A stretch of DNA of 64,000 nucleotides, from the NCBI RefSeq assembly GCF_006152145.1, contig NZ_VDFV01000010.1, positions 56,864 to 120,863 of the forward strand, in the 5' to 3' direction. Position numbers and translations under genes: made by a program. Shown piece by piece: positions 8,416 through 19,738 of the stretch; the first letter of the stretch is position 1; each line of letters starts with the position of its first letter. The stretch is from Rubellimicrobium roseum (lineage in GTDB: Bacteria; Pseudomonadota; Alphaproteobacteria; Rhodobacterales; Rhodobacteraceae). Under the pieces are notes generated by a model. That model was not told where the DNA came from, made no database searches, and saw only the letters and a program-made list of their open reading frames with translations.

Positions 8416-9990
8416 TCAGTACCACATGTCCTCGGTGGCGGCCTTGCGCCGCGCCACGAAATCGCAGAGCGCGTCATCGACGCCCGGGTCGAGCGGGGGC
8501 GCCTCGTATTCGACCAGCCGCTTCTTCCAGACCCGGTTGGCGCGGGTCGCGGCGTCGATCGAGCCGCTGGCCTCCCACTTCTCGAACGGCTCGTTGTCGG
8601 CGGTCTCGCTGTCCCAGAAGGCGGTCTGGTAGTTCGCCATCGTGTGCGAGCAGCCGAAGAAGTGGTTGCCCGGCCCCACCTCGGCGAAGGCGTCCACGGC
8701 GAGCTGGTTGTCGTCCACCTGCACCCCGGCCAGGTAGGTGTGCAGCGCCCCGCACAGGTCGGCATCCAGCACGAACTTTTCGTAGGACATGGACAGCAGG
8801 CCATCGAGGAACCCGGCCGAGTGCAGGATGTAGTTTGCCCCGCAATGGATGGCGGCCAGCATGGACATCGTGCCTTCGGTCATCGCCTGCGCGTCGGGAA
8901 GCTTCGAGGTCGTGAAGTTGCCCGAGCAGCGCAGCGGCAGCCCTAGCCGCCGTGCGAGTTGCCCGATGACCAGCGAGCCCACGGCCGGCTCGGGCGTGCC
9001 GAAGGTGGGCGAGCCCGAGCGCAGCGACATCGAGGATAGAAAGTTGCCGAAGATCACCGGCGCGCCGGGCCGCTCGAGCTGCGTCAGCGCGCAGCCGGCC
9101 ATCGTCTCGGCCAGTGCCTGGGCGATGGCGCCGGCGCTCGTCACCGGCCCCATCGCTCCGCCCAGGATGAAGGGCACGATGATCGCTGCCTGGTTGGCGC
9201 GGGCATAGGCGCGCAGCGAGTTGGTCATCGTTCCGTCCCAGACCAGGGGCGAGTTGACGTTGACGTTGCCCATGATGACGCAGTTCTGGTCCGTGAACTC
9301 GCGCCCGAAGACGATGCGCGCCATCTCGATGCTGTCCTCGGCCCGGCTCTCGGCCGTGACCGACCCAAGGAAGGCGCGGTCCGACAGCGCCAGGTGCGCG
9401 TAGACCATGTCGAGATGGCGCTTGTTCACGGGAATATCGGTGGGCTCGCAGATCGTCCCGCCGGAATGGTGGAACCAGGGATAGGACTGGGCGAGCTTGA
9501 TGAAGTTCTTGAAGTCCTCCAGCGTGCCGAAGCGCCGCCCCCGGTCGAGATCCATCACGAAAGGCGAGCCATAGGCCGGAGCGAAGACGATATTTCGGCC
9601 GCCGATACGCACCGAGTTGGCGGGGTTGCGGGCGTGTTGGATGAATTCGTGTGGCGCGGTCTTCAGGATCTCACGCAGGAGGCCGGGCGGGAAGCGGACG
9701 AGCGTGCCCTCCACCTTGGTGCCCGCGCGGCGCCAGTGGTCCAGCGCCGTCGCATCGTCGCGGAACTCGATCCCCGTCTCCCACAGGATGCGATCGGCGG
9801 CGGCTTCGATGCGCAGGAGGTTCTCCTCCGACATCACCTCATAGGGCGGAATGCCGCGCACGATGTAGGGTACGCGCGCCACGGGCTGCGCCCCGCCCCG
9901 CTCGGCCCGCCGGCCATCCCGCCCGCCGCTGCGCTGGCGCGCGGAGGCTTTCGCGGGGGTCTCGTTCTCGATGGTCGGGGCCTGAGTCAT
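8416..9990 (-). CDS. MttB-superfamily (non-pyrrolysine) corrinoid methyltransferase
   Basis: A 524-residue TIM-barrel methyltransferase of the trimethylamine methyltransferase (MttB) superfamily. Non-pyrrolysine members such as MtgB move a methyl group from glycine betaine or related quaternary amines to a corrinoid protein. Recognisable stretches are AADRILWETGIEF, VFAPAYGSPFVMDLDRGRR, VNVNSPLVWDGTM and FAEVGPGNHFFGCSHTM. The frame has no internal TAG, so it does not encode pyrrolysine. The N-terminal 30 residues are basic and low-complexity (ASARQRSGGRDGRR). I chose the ATG at 9988-9990; an ATG eight codons upstream is possible. A LysR gene lies upstream on the same strand and the DgcA/StcD-like gene follows. 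No cognate corrinoid protein gene is nearby. Confidence 0.85.
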   Translation of the reverse strand: MTQAPTIENETPAKASARQRSGGRDGRRAERGGAQPVARVPYIVRGIPPYEVMSEENLLRIEAAADRILWETGIEFRDDATALDHWRRAGTKVEGTLVRFPPGLLREILKTAPHEFIQHARNPANSVRIGGRNIVFAPAYGSPFVMDLDRGRRFGTLEDFKNFIKLAQSYPWFHHSGGTICEPTDIPVNKRHLDMVYAHLALSDRAFLGSVTAESRAEDSIEMARIVFGREFTDQNCVIMGNVNVNSPLVWDGTMTNSLRAYARANQAAIIVPFILGGAMGPVTSAGAIAQALAETMAGCALTQLERPGAPVIFGNFLSSMSLRSGSPTFGTPEPAVGSLVIGQLARRLGLPLRCSGNFTTSKLPDAQAMTEGTMSMLAAIHCGANYILHSAGFLDGLLSMSYEKFVLDADLCGALHTYLAGVQVDDNQLAVDAFAEVGPGNHFFGCSHTMANYQTAFWDSETADNEPFEKWEASGSIDAATRANRVWKKRLVEYEAPPLDPGVDDALCDFVARRKAATEDMWY

Positions 9991-10068
9991 GGGGACGCCT
10001 GTTCTACCGGTCATGCCTGAGCTTAGGCGCCTGCCCCCCCGCTGTGACGGTCAGAAATGTTCCCTCTC

Positions 10069-10087
10069 GCATAACCCCAAGTTATGC
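10069..10087. promoter_or_regulatory. LysR-type palindrome upstream of the mttB-like gene
   Basis: GCATAAC-CCCAA-GTTATGC is a perfect 7-base inverted repeat with a 5-base spacer and contains the T-N11-A core typical of LysR binding sites. It overlaps the last codons of the LysR gene and lies about 80 bases upstream of the MttB-family start, a suitable place for activation. Confidence 0.5.
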
Positions 10088-10996
10088 AGGTCCGGGCGCA
10101 AACTGCGCCACGAGCCAGTCGGTGAACAGCCCTGTCGCCCGCGACGGCCGACGACCCAAAGGCCACAGGACATGGTAGCTTTCTGGTGGGGTCGCGGGCC
10201 GGTCGGTGACGCGAACGAGCTTGCCCTCGGCCAGGAGCCCCGCCAGCAGCCTCTGCCAGCCCAGCACCACGCCTTCGCCCGCCATCGCGGCATAGATGGC
10301 GTCTGTGTAGTGGTTGAACTGGATCGCGGCCCTTTCGGGCGCCCCGCTCAGGCCCACCAGCGCCGCCCAGCGCGGCCAAGACAGCCATTCGGGCTCGGTC
10401 TTGTCGAGCCCGATCAGCGGCAGGGCTAGAATACGGTCCAGCGCGATCGTCGGGCCGATACGGTCCCGAAGCGAGGGGCTGCAGACGGGAAAGACTTCGT
10501 CCGGCTGGCTGGCCAGGCTCCGGGCATCCGCGAAGGGCGGCTCTCCGTAACGCACCACCACGTCAAGCCGTCCGTCCCGCAGGTCGAAGCTAGCGTCCTC
10601 CGAGATGAGCCGGAGCTTGATCTCGGGATGGGCCGCGCGGAACGCGGACAGGCGCGGGACCAGCCAGAAGTGCGAGAAGGCCAGCGTGGCGCCCACGATC
10701 ACCGTATCCTCGACCAGGGGCTCGCGAATGGCCTCAATGGTTTCCGCGACGCGCCCGAAGGCCTCGGTCATGACCGAAGCCAACGCTTGACCCCGCGCGG
10801 TCAGTTCGACCCTGCGGTGCGATCGGACGAAGAGCGGAGTGTTCAGATCCTCTTCCAGCCTCCGAATCTGCCGGCTCACAGCGGCCTGCGTCACGCCCAG
10901 TTCGGCGGCGGCCAAGGTAAAGCTGCCATGCCGCGCCGCCGCCTCGAAACTGGTGAGCGAGGCCAAGGACGCGACGCTGCGGCGGATCGTGGGCAT
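10082..10996 (-). CDS. LysR-family transcriptional regulator (GcvA-like)
   Basis: A 304-residue LysR regulator. The N-terminal winged helix-turn-helix is clear (SLTSFEAAARHGSFTLAAAE, then TQAAVSRQIRRLEEDL), and the remainder is a periplasmic-binding-protein-like effector domain with the GcvA-style phrases GATLAFSHFWLVPRL and DVVVRYG. The chosen ATG at 10994-10996 gives the standard N-terminus. It lies 91 bases upstream of the mttB-like gene in the same direction, with a LysR-type palindrome at its 3' end, so it is the likely regulator of N-methyl compound breakdown. The effector is unknown. Confidence 0.85.
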   Translation of the reverse strand: MPTIRRSVASLASLTSFEAAARHGSFTLAAAELGVTQAAVSRQIRRLEEDLNTPLFVRSHRRVELTARGQALASVMTEAFGRVAETIEAIREPLVEDTVIVGATLAFSHFWLVPRLSAFRAAHPEIKLRLISEDASFDLRDGRLDVVVRYGEPPFADARSLASQPDEVFPVCSPSLRDRIGPTIALDRILALPLIGLDKTEPEWLSWPRWAALVGLSGAPERAAIQFNHYTDAIYAAMAGEGVVLGWQRLLAGLLAEGKLVRVTDRPATPPESYHVLWPLGRRPSRATGLFTDWLVAQFAPGPA

Positions 10997-11062
10997 GAAG
11001 GCGGTCCCGTGGATTGTGAGAACAAGGTCGCTGACCACGCCCGCCCTCGCATGGCAAGCCGG

Positions 11063-11977
11063 TCAGGGCCCGACCGGCCGTCCACCCAGCCCCTCGGCAG
11101 ACCGGCGCACCACCTCGGACATCTGCCGCAGCGGCTCGGCCAGCGGGCTCTGCCGACGCCAGACCATGCCGACCGTGCGCGACGGCTGCGGCTCGACGAA
11201 GTGCGCCACCGACACGGGGGCTGACCGCGTCTCGACCGGGACGGCCATCTCGGGGATCAGCGTCACCCCGATCCCCGCGCCCACAAGCTGAACCAACGTC
11301 GAGAGCGAGCTTCCTTCCAGCATCTCGCGCGGACGGGCCCCGCGCAGGTCGCAGAAGGACAGAGCCTGCTCGCGGAAGCAGTGCCCCTCTTCCAGCAGCA
11401 GAAGCCGCATCTCGCGCAGGCCGTCGCGATCGGGCACGGGTCGGTCCGCGTCCGCCGCCGGACGGACCAGCACAAACTCCTCCGAGAACAGAGCCACCTC
11501 GGTCAGCGCGGGCTCCGAGACCGGCAGCGCGACGATGGCCGTGTCCAGCCGCCCTTCGGCCAGTTCCGTCAGCAGCTTGGAGGTCACCGCCTCGCGCAGC
11601 TGGAGATCCAGACCGGCGTTGGTCTGGGCCAGCTGGGCGATCAGCGTGGGCAAGAGGTAGGGCGCGACCGTGGGGATCACGCCGATTCGCAGCCGCCCCA
11701 CCAGCCGGTCTCGCGCGGCGCGGGCGAGATCCCCCAGTTCGTCCACGGACCGCAGGATGTCGCTCACCCGTGCCGAGAGTTGCTCGCCGAAAGCCGTAAG
11801 CCGCACCTGCCGCGCCCCACGCTCGAAGAGCCGCGTGCCCAGCGTCTCCTCCAACTCGCGGATCTGCATGGAAAGCGCCGGCTGCGAGATGGCGCAGACG
11901 TCCGCGGCCCGTCCGAAATGGCCATGCCGGGCCACCGCATCGAAATAGCGAAGCTGCTTAAATGTCAGGTTCATCAT
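11063..11977 (-). CDS. oxyR: Hydrogen-peroxide sensor OxyR
   Basis: A 304-residue LysR-family regulator with the OxyR signature. The helix-turn-helix is in residues 1-65 (LRYFDAVARHGHFGRAADVC, SQPALSMQIRELE). The redox cysteines are Cys200 and Cys209 in EEGHCFREQALSFCD, matching Cys199/Cys208 of E. coli OxyR. The gene diverges from katG, the classic OxyR target, with 140 bases between the starts, and an inverted repeat in that gap is a candidate operator. MMNLTF starts at 11977; the second ATG is equally possible. A peroxide-activated disulfide switch is family knowledge. Confidence 0.92.
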   Translation of the reverse strand: MMNLTFKQLRYFDAVARHGHFGRAADVCAISQPALSMQIRELEETLGTRLFERGARQVRLTAFGEQLSARVSDILRSVDELGDLARAARDRLVGRLRIGVIPTVAPYLLPTLIAQLAQTNAGLDLQLREAVTSKLLTELAEGRLDTAIVALPVSEPALTEVALFSEEFVLVRPAADADRPVPDRDGLREMRLLLLEEGHCFREQALSFCDLRGARPREMLEGSSLSTLVQLVGAGIGVTLIPEMAVPVETRSAPVSVAHFVEPQPSRTVGMVWRRQSPLAEPLRQMSEVVRRSAEGLGGRPVGP

Positions 11978-11986
11978 CAGCCAGAC

Positions 11987-12015
11987 TTATCGGAACCATC
12001 AGAAGATCCGAATAA
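11987..12015. promoter_or_regulatory. Candidate OxyR operator in the oxyR-katG gap
   Basis: TTATCGGA at 11987-11994 and TCCGAATAA at 12007-12015 form a near-perfect inverted repeat separated by 12 bases. It sits 10 bases from the oxyR start and about 100 from katG, the position expected for an OxyR site controlling both genes. It does not match the four-part E. coli consensus closely. Confidence 0.4.
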
Positions 12016-14343
<2,328 letters not shown>

Positions 14344-14363
14344 TCCGCCAGCAAACCCGCAGG

Positions 14364-14392
14364 ACGGCCCCGCCCCCACCGGGCGGGGCCGT
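14364..14392 (+). terminator. Rho-independent-type hairpin after katG
   Basis: A perfect 12-base stem (ACGGCCCCGCCC / GGGCGGGGCCGT) with a 5-base loop lies 20 bases after the katG stop. The following tract is CCCGTTT, poor in T. Because the isochorismatase gene converges from the right, it may serve both strands. Confidence 0.65.
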
Positions 14393-14400
14393 TCCCGTTT

Positions 14401-14934
14401 CTAGCGCACCAGCGCCAGCGCCTCGCGAAAGCGGGGATGCTCGCAGGACCCCAGCCATTCGAAGATCGCCATCTCGGCCGTGACGATCTCGGCCCCGTGC
14501 CGCTCCATCCGCGCCAGGGCCGCGTCGCGGCTGGCTGGGCGGCGCGAGCCCACGGCATCGGCCACGACCGCGACGGGACGTCCCAGCGCCCGCAGCCCCA
14601 GCACCGTTTGAAGCACGCAGACATGCGCCTCGCAGCCGACGACCACGCAGGTGCGGTCAGGCGGCAGCCGATCGGGTATCCCGGGCGCGTGTAGGGCGTC
14701 GAAGGTCATCTTCGTCACCACCTCCTCGGGCTCGAGATCAAGCTCCGGCACGCTGGCGCCGAGCGCCCGCGGATTCTGCTCGGTCGCCAGCACCGGGACG
14801 TTCGAAAGCCGCGCCGCCGCCAGCAGCCGGCCCGTCTCGGCCACGACGACCGAGCCCTCGTGGATCGCCGGCATCAGTCGGGCTTGCACGTCAATCACGA
14901 GCAGGAGGGAGCGGTCGGCCTGGAGAAGGGGCAT
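14401..14934 (-). CDS. Isochorismatase-family cysteine hydrolase
   Basis: A 177-residue alpha/beta hydrolase of the isochorismatase-like family. Catalytic triad residues fit the family pattern: Asp in LLLVIDVQARLMPAI, Lys in VVTKMTFDAL and Cys in VVVGCEAHVCVLQTVLGL. The compact size and the C-terminal AVGSRRPASRDAALARM match the YcaC/ISOC1-like subgroup, whose substrates are mostly unknown. I chose the ATG at 14932-14934 rather than a start 47 codons upstream that would add a low-complexity tail. It converges on katG. Confidence 0.8.
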   Translation of the reverse strand: MPLLQADRSLLLVIDVQARLMPAIHEGSVVVAETGRLLAAARLSNVPVLATEQNPRALGASVPELDLEPEEVVTKMTFDALHAPGIPDRLPPDRTCVVVGCEAHVCVLQTVLGLRALGRPVAVVADAVGSRRPASRDAALARMERHGAEIVTAEMAIFEWLGSCEHPRFREALALVR

Positions 14935-15209
14935 CGGAAGCGGCTCGTCGAAGGATCGAGAACGGGAACAGGGCCCGGCCTCCGGGTGTGGCCGCGCAGA
15001 GACAGAATGACGCAACGTGACACAAACCGCCACGGGCATCGAACCGAACCACCTCCGGATGAGTTGGGCTGGCAAACGTCAAAGTCCAGAGGTGTGCCGT
15101 CCCTGACAACCATCTCTCGCTGCCAGTTCCGCCCTGCGGTTTCGCAAGCGGAACCTATGCGGCGACAGTCTGTCGCACAAACGGCGCTCCCCATCCCACG
15201 AGGCTCCAC

Positions 15210-15410
15210 ATGACCGCTCATCTCCACCGCTCCGACCGGCCCGTTCCCGGGCTGGAGGACTATATCCCCCGCATCGACGGCCAGATCCGGCCGGGCTTGC
15301 GCAAGGCCTTCCCCCTGCCCGTCGACGACGAGCGTTTCGACCGGCTTCTCGACGCGCTGGCGGGGCGAGGGAGTCCCGTCGTGGGGTCCCGGCCTTCGAG
15401 CCACCCCTGA
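15210..15410 (+). CDS. Small protein, possibly NepR-like
   Basis: A 66-residue protein preceded by GAGG at the right distance. The segment IRPGLRKAFPLPVDDERFDRL followed by LDAL resembles the core of NepR anti-sigma factors (LRxxY...PDRFxxLLxxL) but is about three residues shorter between the two halves, so the match is tentative. NepR sequesters the general stress sigma factor EcfG until PhyR is phosphorylated. No ecfG or phyR gene is in the window, although an HWE-type kinase, a class often feeding PhyR, lies at 28.9-30.4 kb. The next gene is a multi-PAS hybrid kinase. Confidence 0.45.
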   Translation: MTAHLHRSDRPVPGLEDYIPRIDGQIRPGLRKAFPLPVDDERFDRLLDALAGRGSPVVGSRPSSHP

Positions 15411-15549
15411 CGGCCCCGAGTCGAACACAGCGCCCGACATAATTAAGCCACATTGAGACGCATTACTCCGCCGGAAGTGGAGTTGAATGTGGCAGGACGC
15501 GGCGTGGCCGACCCGGCGGCGCGGCGTTCACGGGTTGAGCGGCGCGACC

Positions 15550-18500
15550 ATGAATCATGGGCCAGCCCTGATCGTCCAGGATGTCCGGCCGCTGCGCGAG
15601 CCGGAGACCTCGTCCGACTGGACGGGCCAAGCTGACTTCCTCGCGCTGGCCGATACGTTGCCGGCCCCGGTCTTCGTGTCGGACCCAAGGGGCGCCTGTC
15701 TTTATGCGAACCGCGCCTTCACGAATCAGACCGGCTTGCCATGCGACAAGCTTTGGGGTGACGGCTGGCTAGTCCCGTTGCATCCGGCCGACCGGGCACG
15801 GCTGATCGGAAGCTGGGCCTGGGCCGCCGCCACTGGCGAGCCCTTCGATATCCGCCACCGGCTCCGCTCCGGGGATGGCACGTTCCGCTGGTTCGATTCA
15901 CGCCTCGCGCCCGTACGGGAGGGCGGCGTCATCGTCCGATGGGTCGGCACCCTGACCGAGGTCGCCAGCGCCGAAACGCCGCGTGTGGACGAGGAGGCCT
16001 GGTACCGCGCCCTCTTCGAGCAGGCGGCCGTGGGGGTGGCGCGGGTCGATCTCGACGGCCGCATCCTCGAGGCCAACGCCCGATTCCGCTCGATCCTGGG
16101 CTACTCGACCGAGGAACTGCGCCAGTCCGGCTTCCAGGGCATCACGCACCCCGAGGACCTCGCGACGGACCTCGACAACGTCGCGGCCCTGTTGGCGGGG
16201 CGCATCCCCTCCTACCGGATGGAGAAGCGATACCTCACCGCGACCGGTGCGGAGGTCTGGGCCAACCTGACCGTGGGCCTCGTGCGCGACGTGTCGGGCC
16301 GCCCCGACTTCTTCGTTTCCGTCATCGAGGACATCTCCGAGCGGCGGCGCACCGACGACCGGGTCCGCGCCAGCGAGGCCCGCTTCCGCGCCCTCATCGA
16401 GCATGCGCCCGGCAAGATGTGGATCGCGCGCCCGGACGGGACCGTGGACTATTTCAACGCCGCTTGGCGCGGCTTCACCGGCCAGCCGCAGGTTCCCCGG
16501 CGCCTGTCCTGGCTGCGGGACCTCCATCCCGACGACCGGGTCGCGCTTCTGGCCGACCGACGGAGCGCGATCCGCAGCGGCCAGCCCTACTCCGTCGAGT
16601 GCCGGATCCGTCGCGCGCGCGACGGCGCCTGGCGCTGGCATCTGGGACGCGTGGCTCCTCTGCGGGACGAACGGGGCGCCATCTTCGCCTGGGTGGGCAC
16701 CGCGACCGACATCGACGACGTGCGCCGCGCCGACGAGGAGCGCCGCGTCGCCGCGCGCCGCGACGCCTTCCTTCTCGCGCTCGAGGACCGGCTGCGCCCG
16801 CTCAACGACCCCATCGGCATGATCGTGGCCGCCGCCGAGGTTCTGGCGCGGGAGTTGGACGTCGACCGGGTCTGCTATGGCGAGGTCGACGAGGAGGCCG
16901 ACAGCTACCGCATCGTCGCCGGCCGCGCGCCCGAGGTGCCCTCCGGGGTCATGGACGTGACGTTCCGGTTGGCCGAGTTCGATCCGCTCCTGCGGGCGCT
17001 GCGCGGCGGAGCTGCCTTCGTGTGCCCGGATGTCCAGGGGGACGGGCGCCTGCGCCTCGCACAGGGGTCCGCGGCACGCAAGCTCTCCTCGCTGGGCGCG
17101 ATGATCTGCGTGCCCTTGGTCAAGAACGGCCGGCTCGACGTCGTGCTCTCGGTCGAGGTCGGAGCCGTCCGCGACTGGACCTCCGAAGAGGTCCGGCTTG
17201 TCGAGGAGGTCGCGGCTCGGACCTGGTCCGCCGTGGAGCGGGCGCGCTCCGAGCGCCGCCTGCGGGAGACCGAGGAGCGCTACCGCCTTGCCGCGGCGGC
17301 GACCAACGACGCGATCTGGGACTGGCAGGTCTCCGGCGACCACGTGGTGTGGAACGAGGCGCTCCGCACCCTCTTCGGCTACTCCGAGACCGCAACGCCG
17401 GGCGACTGGTGGCTTGATCGCATCCATCCCGAGGATCGTGACCGCATCGACCGCGACCTGAATGCGCTGGTCGCCGGCGATGGCACGAAGTGGAGCGCGG
17501 AATACCGCTTCCGCCGCGCCGACGGGAGTTACGCGGACGTCCTCGACCGCGGCTTCGTCCAGCGCGACGATCAGGGTGGCGCCCTCCGTGTGATCGGCGC
17601 CATGCTCGACATGACGGCGCGCAAGGCCGCCGAGGAGCGCCTGCGCGACAGCGAGGACCGGCTCCGCCTGGCCACCAAGGCCGCTGCCATCGGCACCTGG
17701 GACTTCGACCCCGCGTCGGGACACCTCTGCTGGGACGTCCGCTGCAAGGAACTGTTCGGCCTGCCCGCCGAGGCCGCCGTGACCTGGCGCACCTTCCTGG
17801 ACGGTCTCCACCCCGAGGATCGCGAACGGACGACCGCCGCCGCCGAGGCCGCCCTTTCGCCAGATGGCTCGGGCGAATACGACATCGAATACCGCACGGT
17901 CGGCCTTGCGGATGGGGTGAAACGCTGGGTCGGCGCCAAGGGCCGCTGCTTCTTCGCCGAGGGCCGCGCGGTGCGCTTCATCGGCACGGTGATCGACGTG
18001 TCCCGCGCCCGCCGGGCCGAGCTGGAACTGGCCGAGCTGGCCGCCGGCCTGGAGCGCCGGATCGAGGAGCGCACGGCTTCGCTGCAGGAAACCGCGCGCG
18101 TCCTCGAAACCGAGATGCGCCATCGCGAGGAAGCGCAGAACCGTCTTCTGCAAGCCCAGAAGCTGGAGGCGCTGGGGCAGGTGGTGGGTGGCGTGGCCCA
18201 TGACTTCAACAACGTCCTGGCTGCGGTCCAGGGGGCCTTCAACATCCTGTCCCGCCGGGTCACGGACGACAACCTCCGCTTCGCCATCGGCGAAGGGCGC
18301 AAGGCCGGGGACCGGGCCGCGGCCCTCGTGCGGCAGATGCTGGCCTTCGCGCGCCGCCAGCCAGCCCAGCCCCGCGTGATCCGGCCCGAGACGGCCCTGC
18401 CCGCGCTCGAAGGGATGCTTCGCCACGCGGTCGGGCCGGGCATCGCCATCCGCATCGACGTGTCGCCGGGAATCTGGCCGGTGCTGGCCGACCCCCACCA

Positions 18501-19269
18501 GCTCGAGGTGGCACTCCTCAACCTGGCCGTGAACGCGCGCGACGCCATGCCCGATGGTGGAACCCTGACGGTCAGCGCCGGCAACCTACCGGCAGAGAAC
18601 GCCCCGCCCGGAGAGTTCGCCGCCGGCGACCGGGTGGCCATCCGCGTGACCGACACCGGCTGCGGCATGGACGAGGCGACGCTCGCCCGCGCCTTCGAGC
18701 CGTTCTTCACCACCAAGGATGTGGGCAAGGGCACGGGCCTCGGCCTCGCACAGGTGCACGGTGTCGTGCAGGCCGGCGGCGGCGCCCTGCAGGCGGACAG
18801 CGCGCCGGGCCGCGGCACGACCATCTCGCTCGTCCTTCCCCGCTCGGCGATCCGGGCCGAGCCGTCCGAGGCCGCGTCGCACGGCCCCTCCGACCTGCGC
18901 GGCAACGCCCGCATCCTCCTCGTGGACGACGACGATCAGGTGCGGGCCATCACCGCGGCACTCCTGCGCGATCTGGGCCATTCGGTCATCGAGGCGTCGG
19001 GTGCGGCGGTGGCGATGGCGATGGCGCAGATCCATCCCATCGACCTCCTCCTGACCGACGTGGTGATGCCGGGCACCGACGGCCCCACGCTGGCTCAGTC
19101 GCTGCGGCTCGAACGGCCGGACCTGCCGGTGCTATTCCTCACTGGCTATGCCGCCGGGCACCTCCTCCGCGGTGAGAAGGTGATCGCGAAGCCCTTCACC
19201 GGCGAGGAACTGGGCCGTCAGGTCATCGAGGCGCTCGCACAGCCGAGCGACGACACCGGTCCGGCCTAG
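15550..19269 (+). CDS. Multi-PAS/GAF hybrid sensor histidine kinase with receiver
   Basis: A soluble-looking 1239-residue hybrid kinase without evident membrane segments. Domains in order are PAS repeats at about 37-155, 156-285 and 290-405, a GAF domain at about 415-565 (LARELDVDRVCYGEV), two more PAS units at about 573-825, a dimerisation domain with His884 in GGVAHDFNNVLAAVQG, a HATPase domain (NLAVNARDAMPDGG; GTGLGLAQVHG) and a C-terminal receiver with Asp1170 in LLLTDVVMPGTDG. The kinase core closely resembles that of the CHASE3 hybrid kinase at 25.5 kb, indicating paralogy. The ATG at 15550 was chosen over an upstream in-frame start. The signal is unknown; several PAS/GAF units suggest intracellular redox, light or ligand sensing. 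Confidence 0.9.
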   Translation: MNHGPALIVQDVRPLREPETSSDWTGQADFLALADTLPAPVFVSDPRGACLYANRAFTNQTGLPCDKLWGDGWLVPLHPADRARLIGSWAWAAATGEPFDIRHRLRSGDGTFRWFDSRLAPVREGGVIVRWVGTLTEVASAETPRVDEEAWYRALFEQAAVGVARVDLDGRILEANARFRSILGYSTEELRQSGFQGITHPEDLATDLDNVAALLAGRIPSYRMEKRYLTATGAEVWANLTVGLVRDVSGRPDFFVSVIEDISERRRTDDRVRASEARFRALIEHAPGKMWIARPDGTVDYFNAAWRGFTGQPQVPRRLSWLRDLHPDDRVALLADRRSAIRSGQPYSVECRIRRARDGAWRWHLGRVAPLRDERGAIFAWVGTATDIDDVRRADEERRVAARRDAFLLALEDRLRPLNDPIGMIVAAAEVLARELDVDRVCYGEVDEEADSYRIVAGRAPEVPSGVMDVTFRLAEFDPLLRALRGGAAFVCPDVQGDGRLRLAQGSAARKLSSLGAMICVPLVKNGRLDVVLSVEVGAVRDWTSEEVRLVEEVAARTWSAVERARSERRLRETEERYRLAAAATNDAIWDWQVSGDHVVWNEALRTLFGYSETATPGDWWLDRIHPEDRDRIDRDLNALVAGDGTKWSAEYRFRRADGSYADVLDRGFVQRDDQGGALRVIGAMLDMTARKAAEERLRDSEDRLRLATKAAAIGTWDFDPASGHLCWDVRCKELFGLPAEAAVTWRTFLDGLHPEDRERTTAAAEAALSPDGSGEYDIEYRTVGLADGVKRWVGAKGRCFFAEGRAVRFIGTVIDVSRARRAELELAELAAGLERRIEERTASLQETARVLETEMRHREEAQNRLLQAQKLEALGQVVGGVAHDFNNVLAAVQGAFNILSRRVTDDNLRFAIGEGRKAGDRAAALVRQMLAFARRQPAQPRVIRPETALPALEGMLRHAVGPGIAIRIDVSPGIWPVLADPHQLEVALLNLAVNARDAMPDGGTLTVSAGNLPAENAPPGEFAAGDRVAIRVTDTGCGMDEATLARAFEPFFTTKDVGKGTGLGLAQVHGVVQAGGGALQADSAPGRGTTISLVLPRSAIRAEPSEAASHGPSDLRGNARILLVDDDDQVRAITAALLRDLGHSVIEASGAAVAMAMAQIHPIDLLLTDVVMPGTDGPTLAQSLRLERPDLPVLFLTGYAAGHLLRGEKVIAKPFTGEELGRQVIEALAQPSDDTGPA

Positions 19270-19336
19270 CGGCTCCGGACGGAACGCAAGCGTGCCGTGC
19301 GTCGTTGGACGGGGACCCAGCGGGCCGGAGGACTCC

Positions 19337-19675
19337 ATGACCGACACGACCGTGACAAAGGTGAACAGCGCCCATTCCCCACGCGGGCCCGAGGGCGAGG
19401 TCTATCTCGCCTCGGGCAAGAGCCTGTCCATGCGCCTCTGGACCGGCGAGGCCCCCACAGAGGGCACTCCGCGCCGGCGCGACTACGAGACGGTGGGCTA
19501 TGCAGTCGCGGGCCGTGCCGAGCTCGTGACCGAAGGCCAGACCGTCCGGCTCGAGCCCGGCGACTCCTGGGTGGTTCCCGCCGGAGCAGAGCACAGCTAC
19601 CGCATCCTCGAGTCCTTCACCGCCGTCGAGGCGACCTCGCCGCCGGCGCAGGTCCATGGCCGCGACGAAGCCTGA
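19337..19675 (+). CDS. Cupin-domain protein
   Basis: A 112-residue single-domain cupin. The beta-barrel motifs are AVAGRAELVTEGQTVRLEPG and DSWVVPAGAEHSY, the latter with Pro-x-Gly-x-x-His typical of the second cupin motif. The first motif lacks the usual HxH pair, so metal binding may be weak or absent. The ATG at 19337 follows GGAGG directly. It lies 67 bases after the hybrid kinase and converges with a TetR gene. Function is not predictable beyond small-molecule binding. Confidence 0.75.
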   Translation: MTDTTVTKVNSAHSPRGPEGEVYLASGKSLSMRLWTGEAPTEGTPRRRDYETVGYAVAGRAELVTEGQTVRLEPGDSWVVPAGAEHSYRILESFTAVEATSPPAQVHGRDEA

Positions 19676-19738
19676 CGGCCGTTGTGACGCAGATTCTTCG
19701 CGACATCCCGTAGGGCCGGCTGGGAATATCCTACTCCA

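Noticed and set aside
15448..15494. Inverted repeat GCCACATT...AATGTGGC before the hybrid kinase as a terminator or riboswitch
   Set aside because: The arms are short and far apart, there is no T tract, and no known riboswitch pattern fits.
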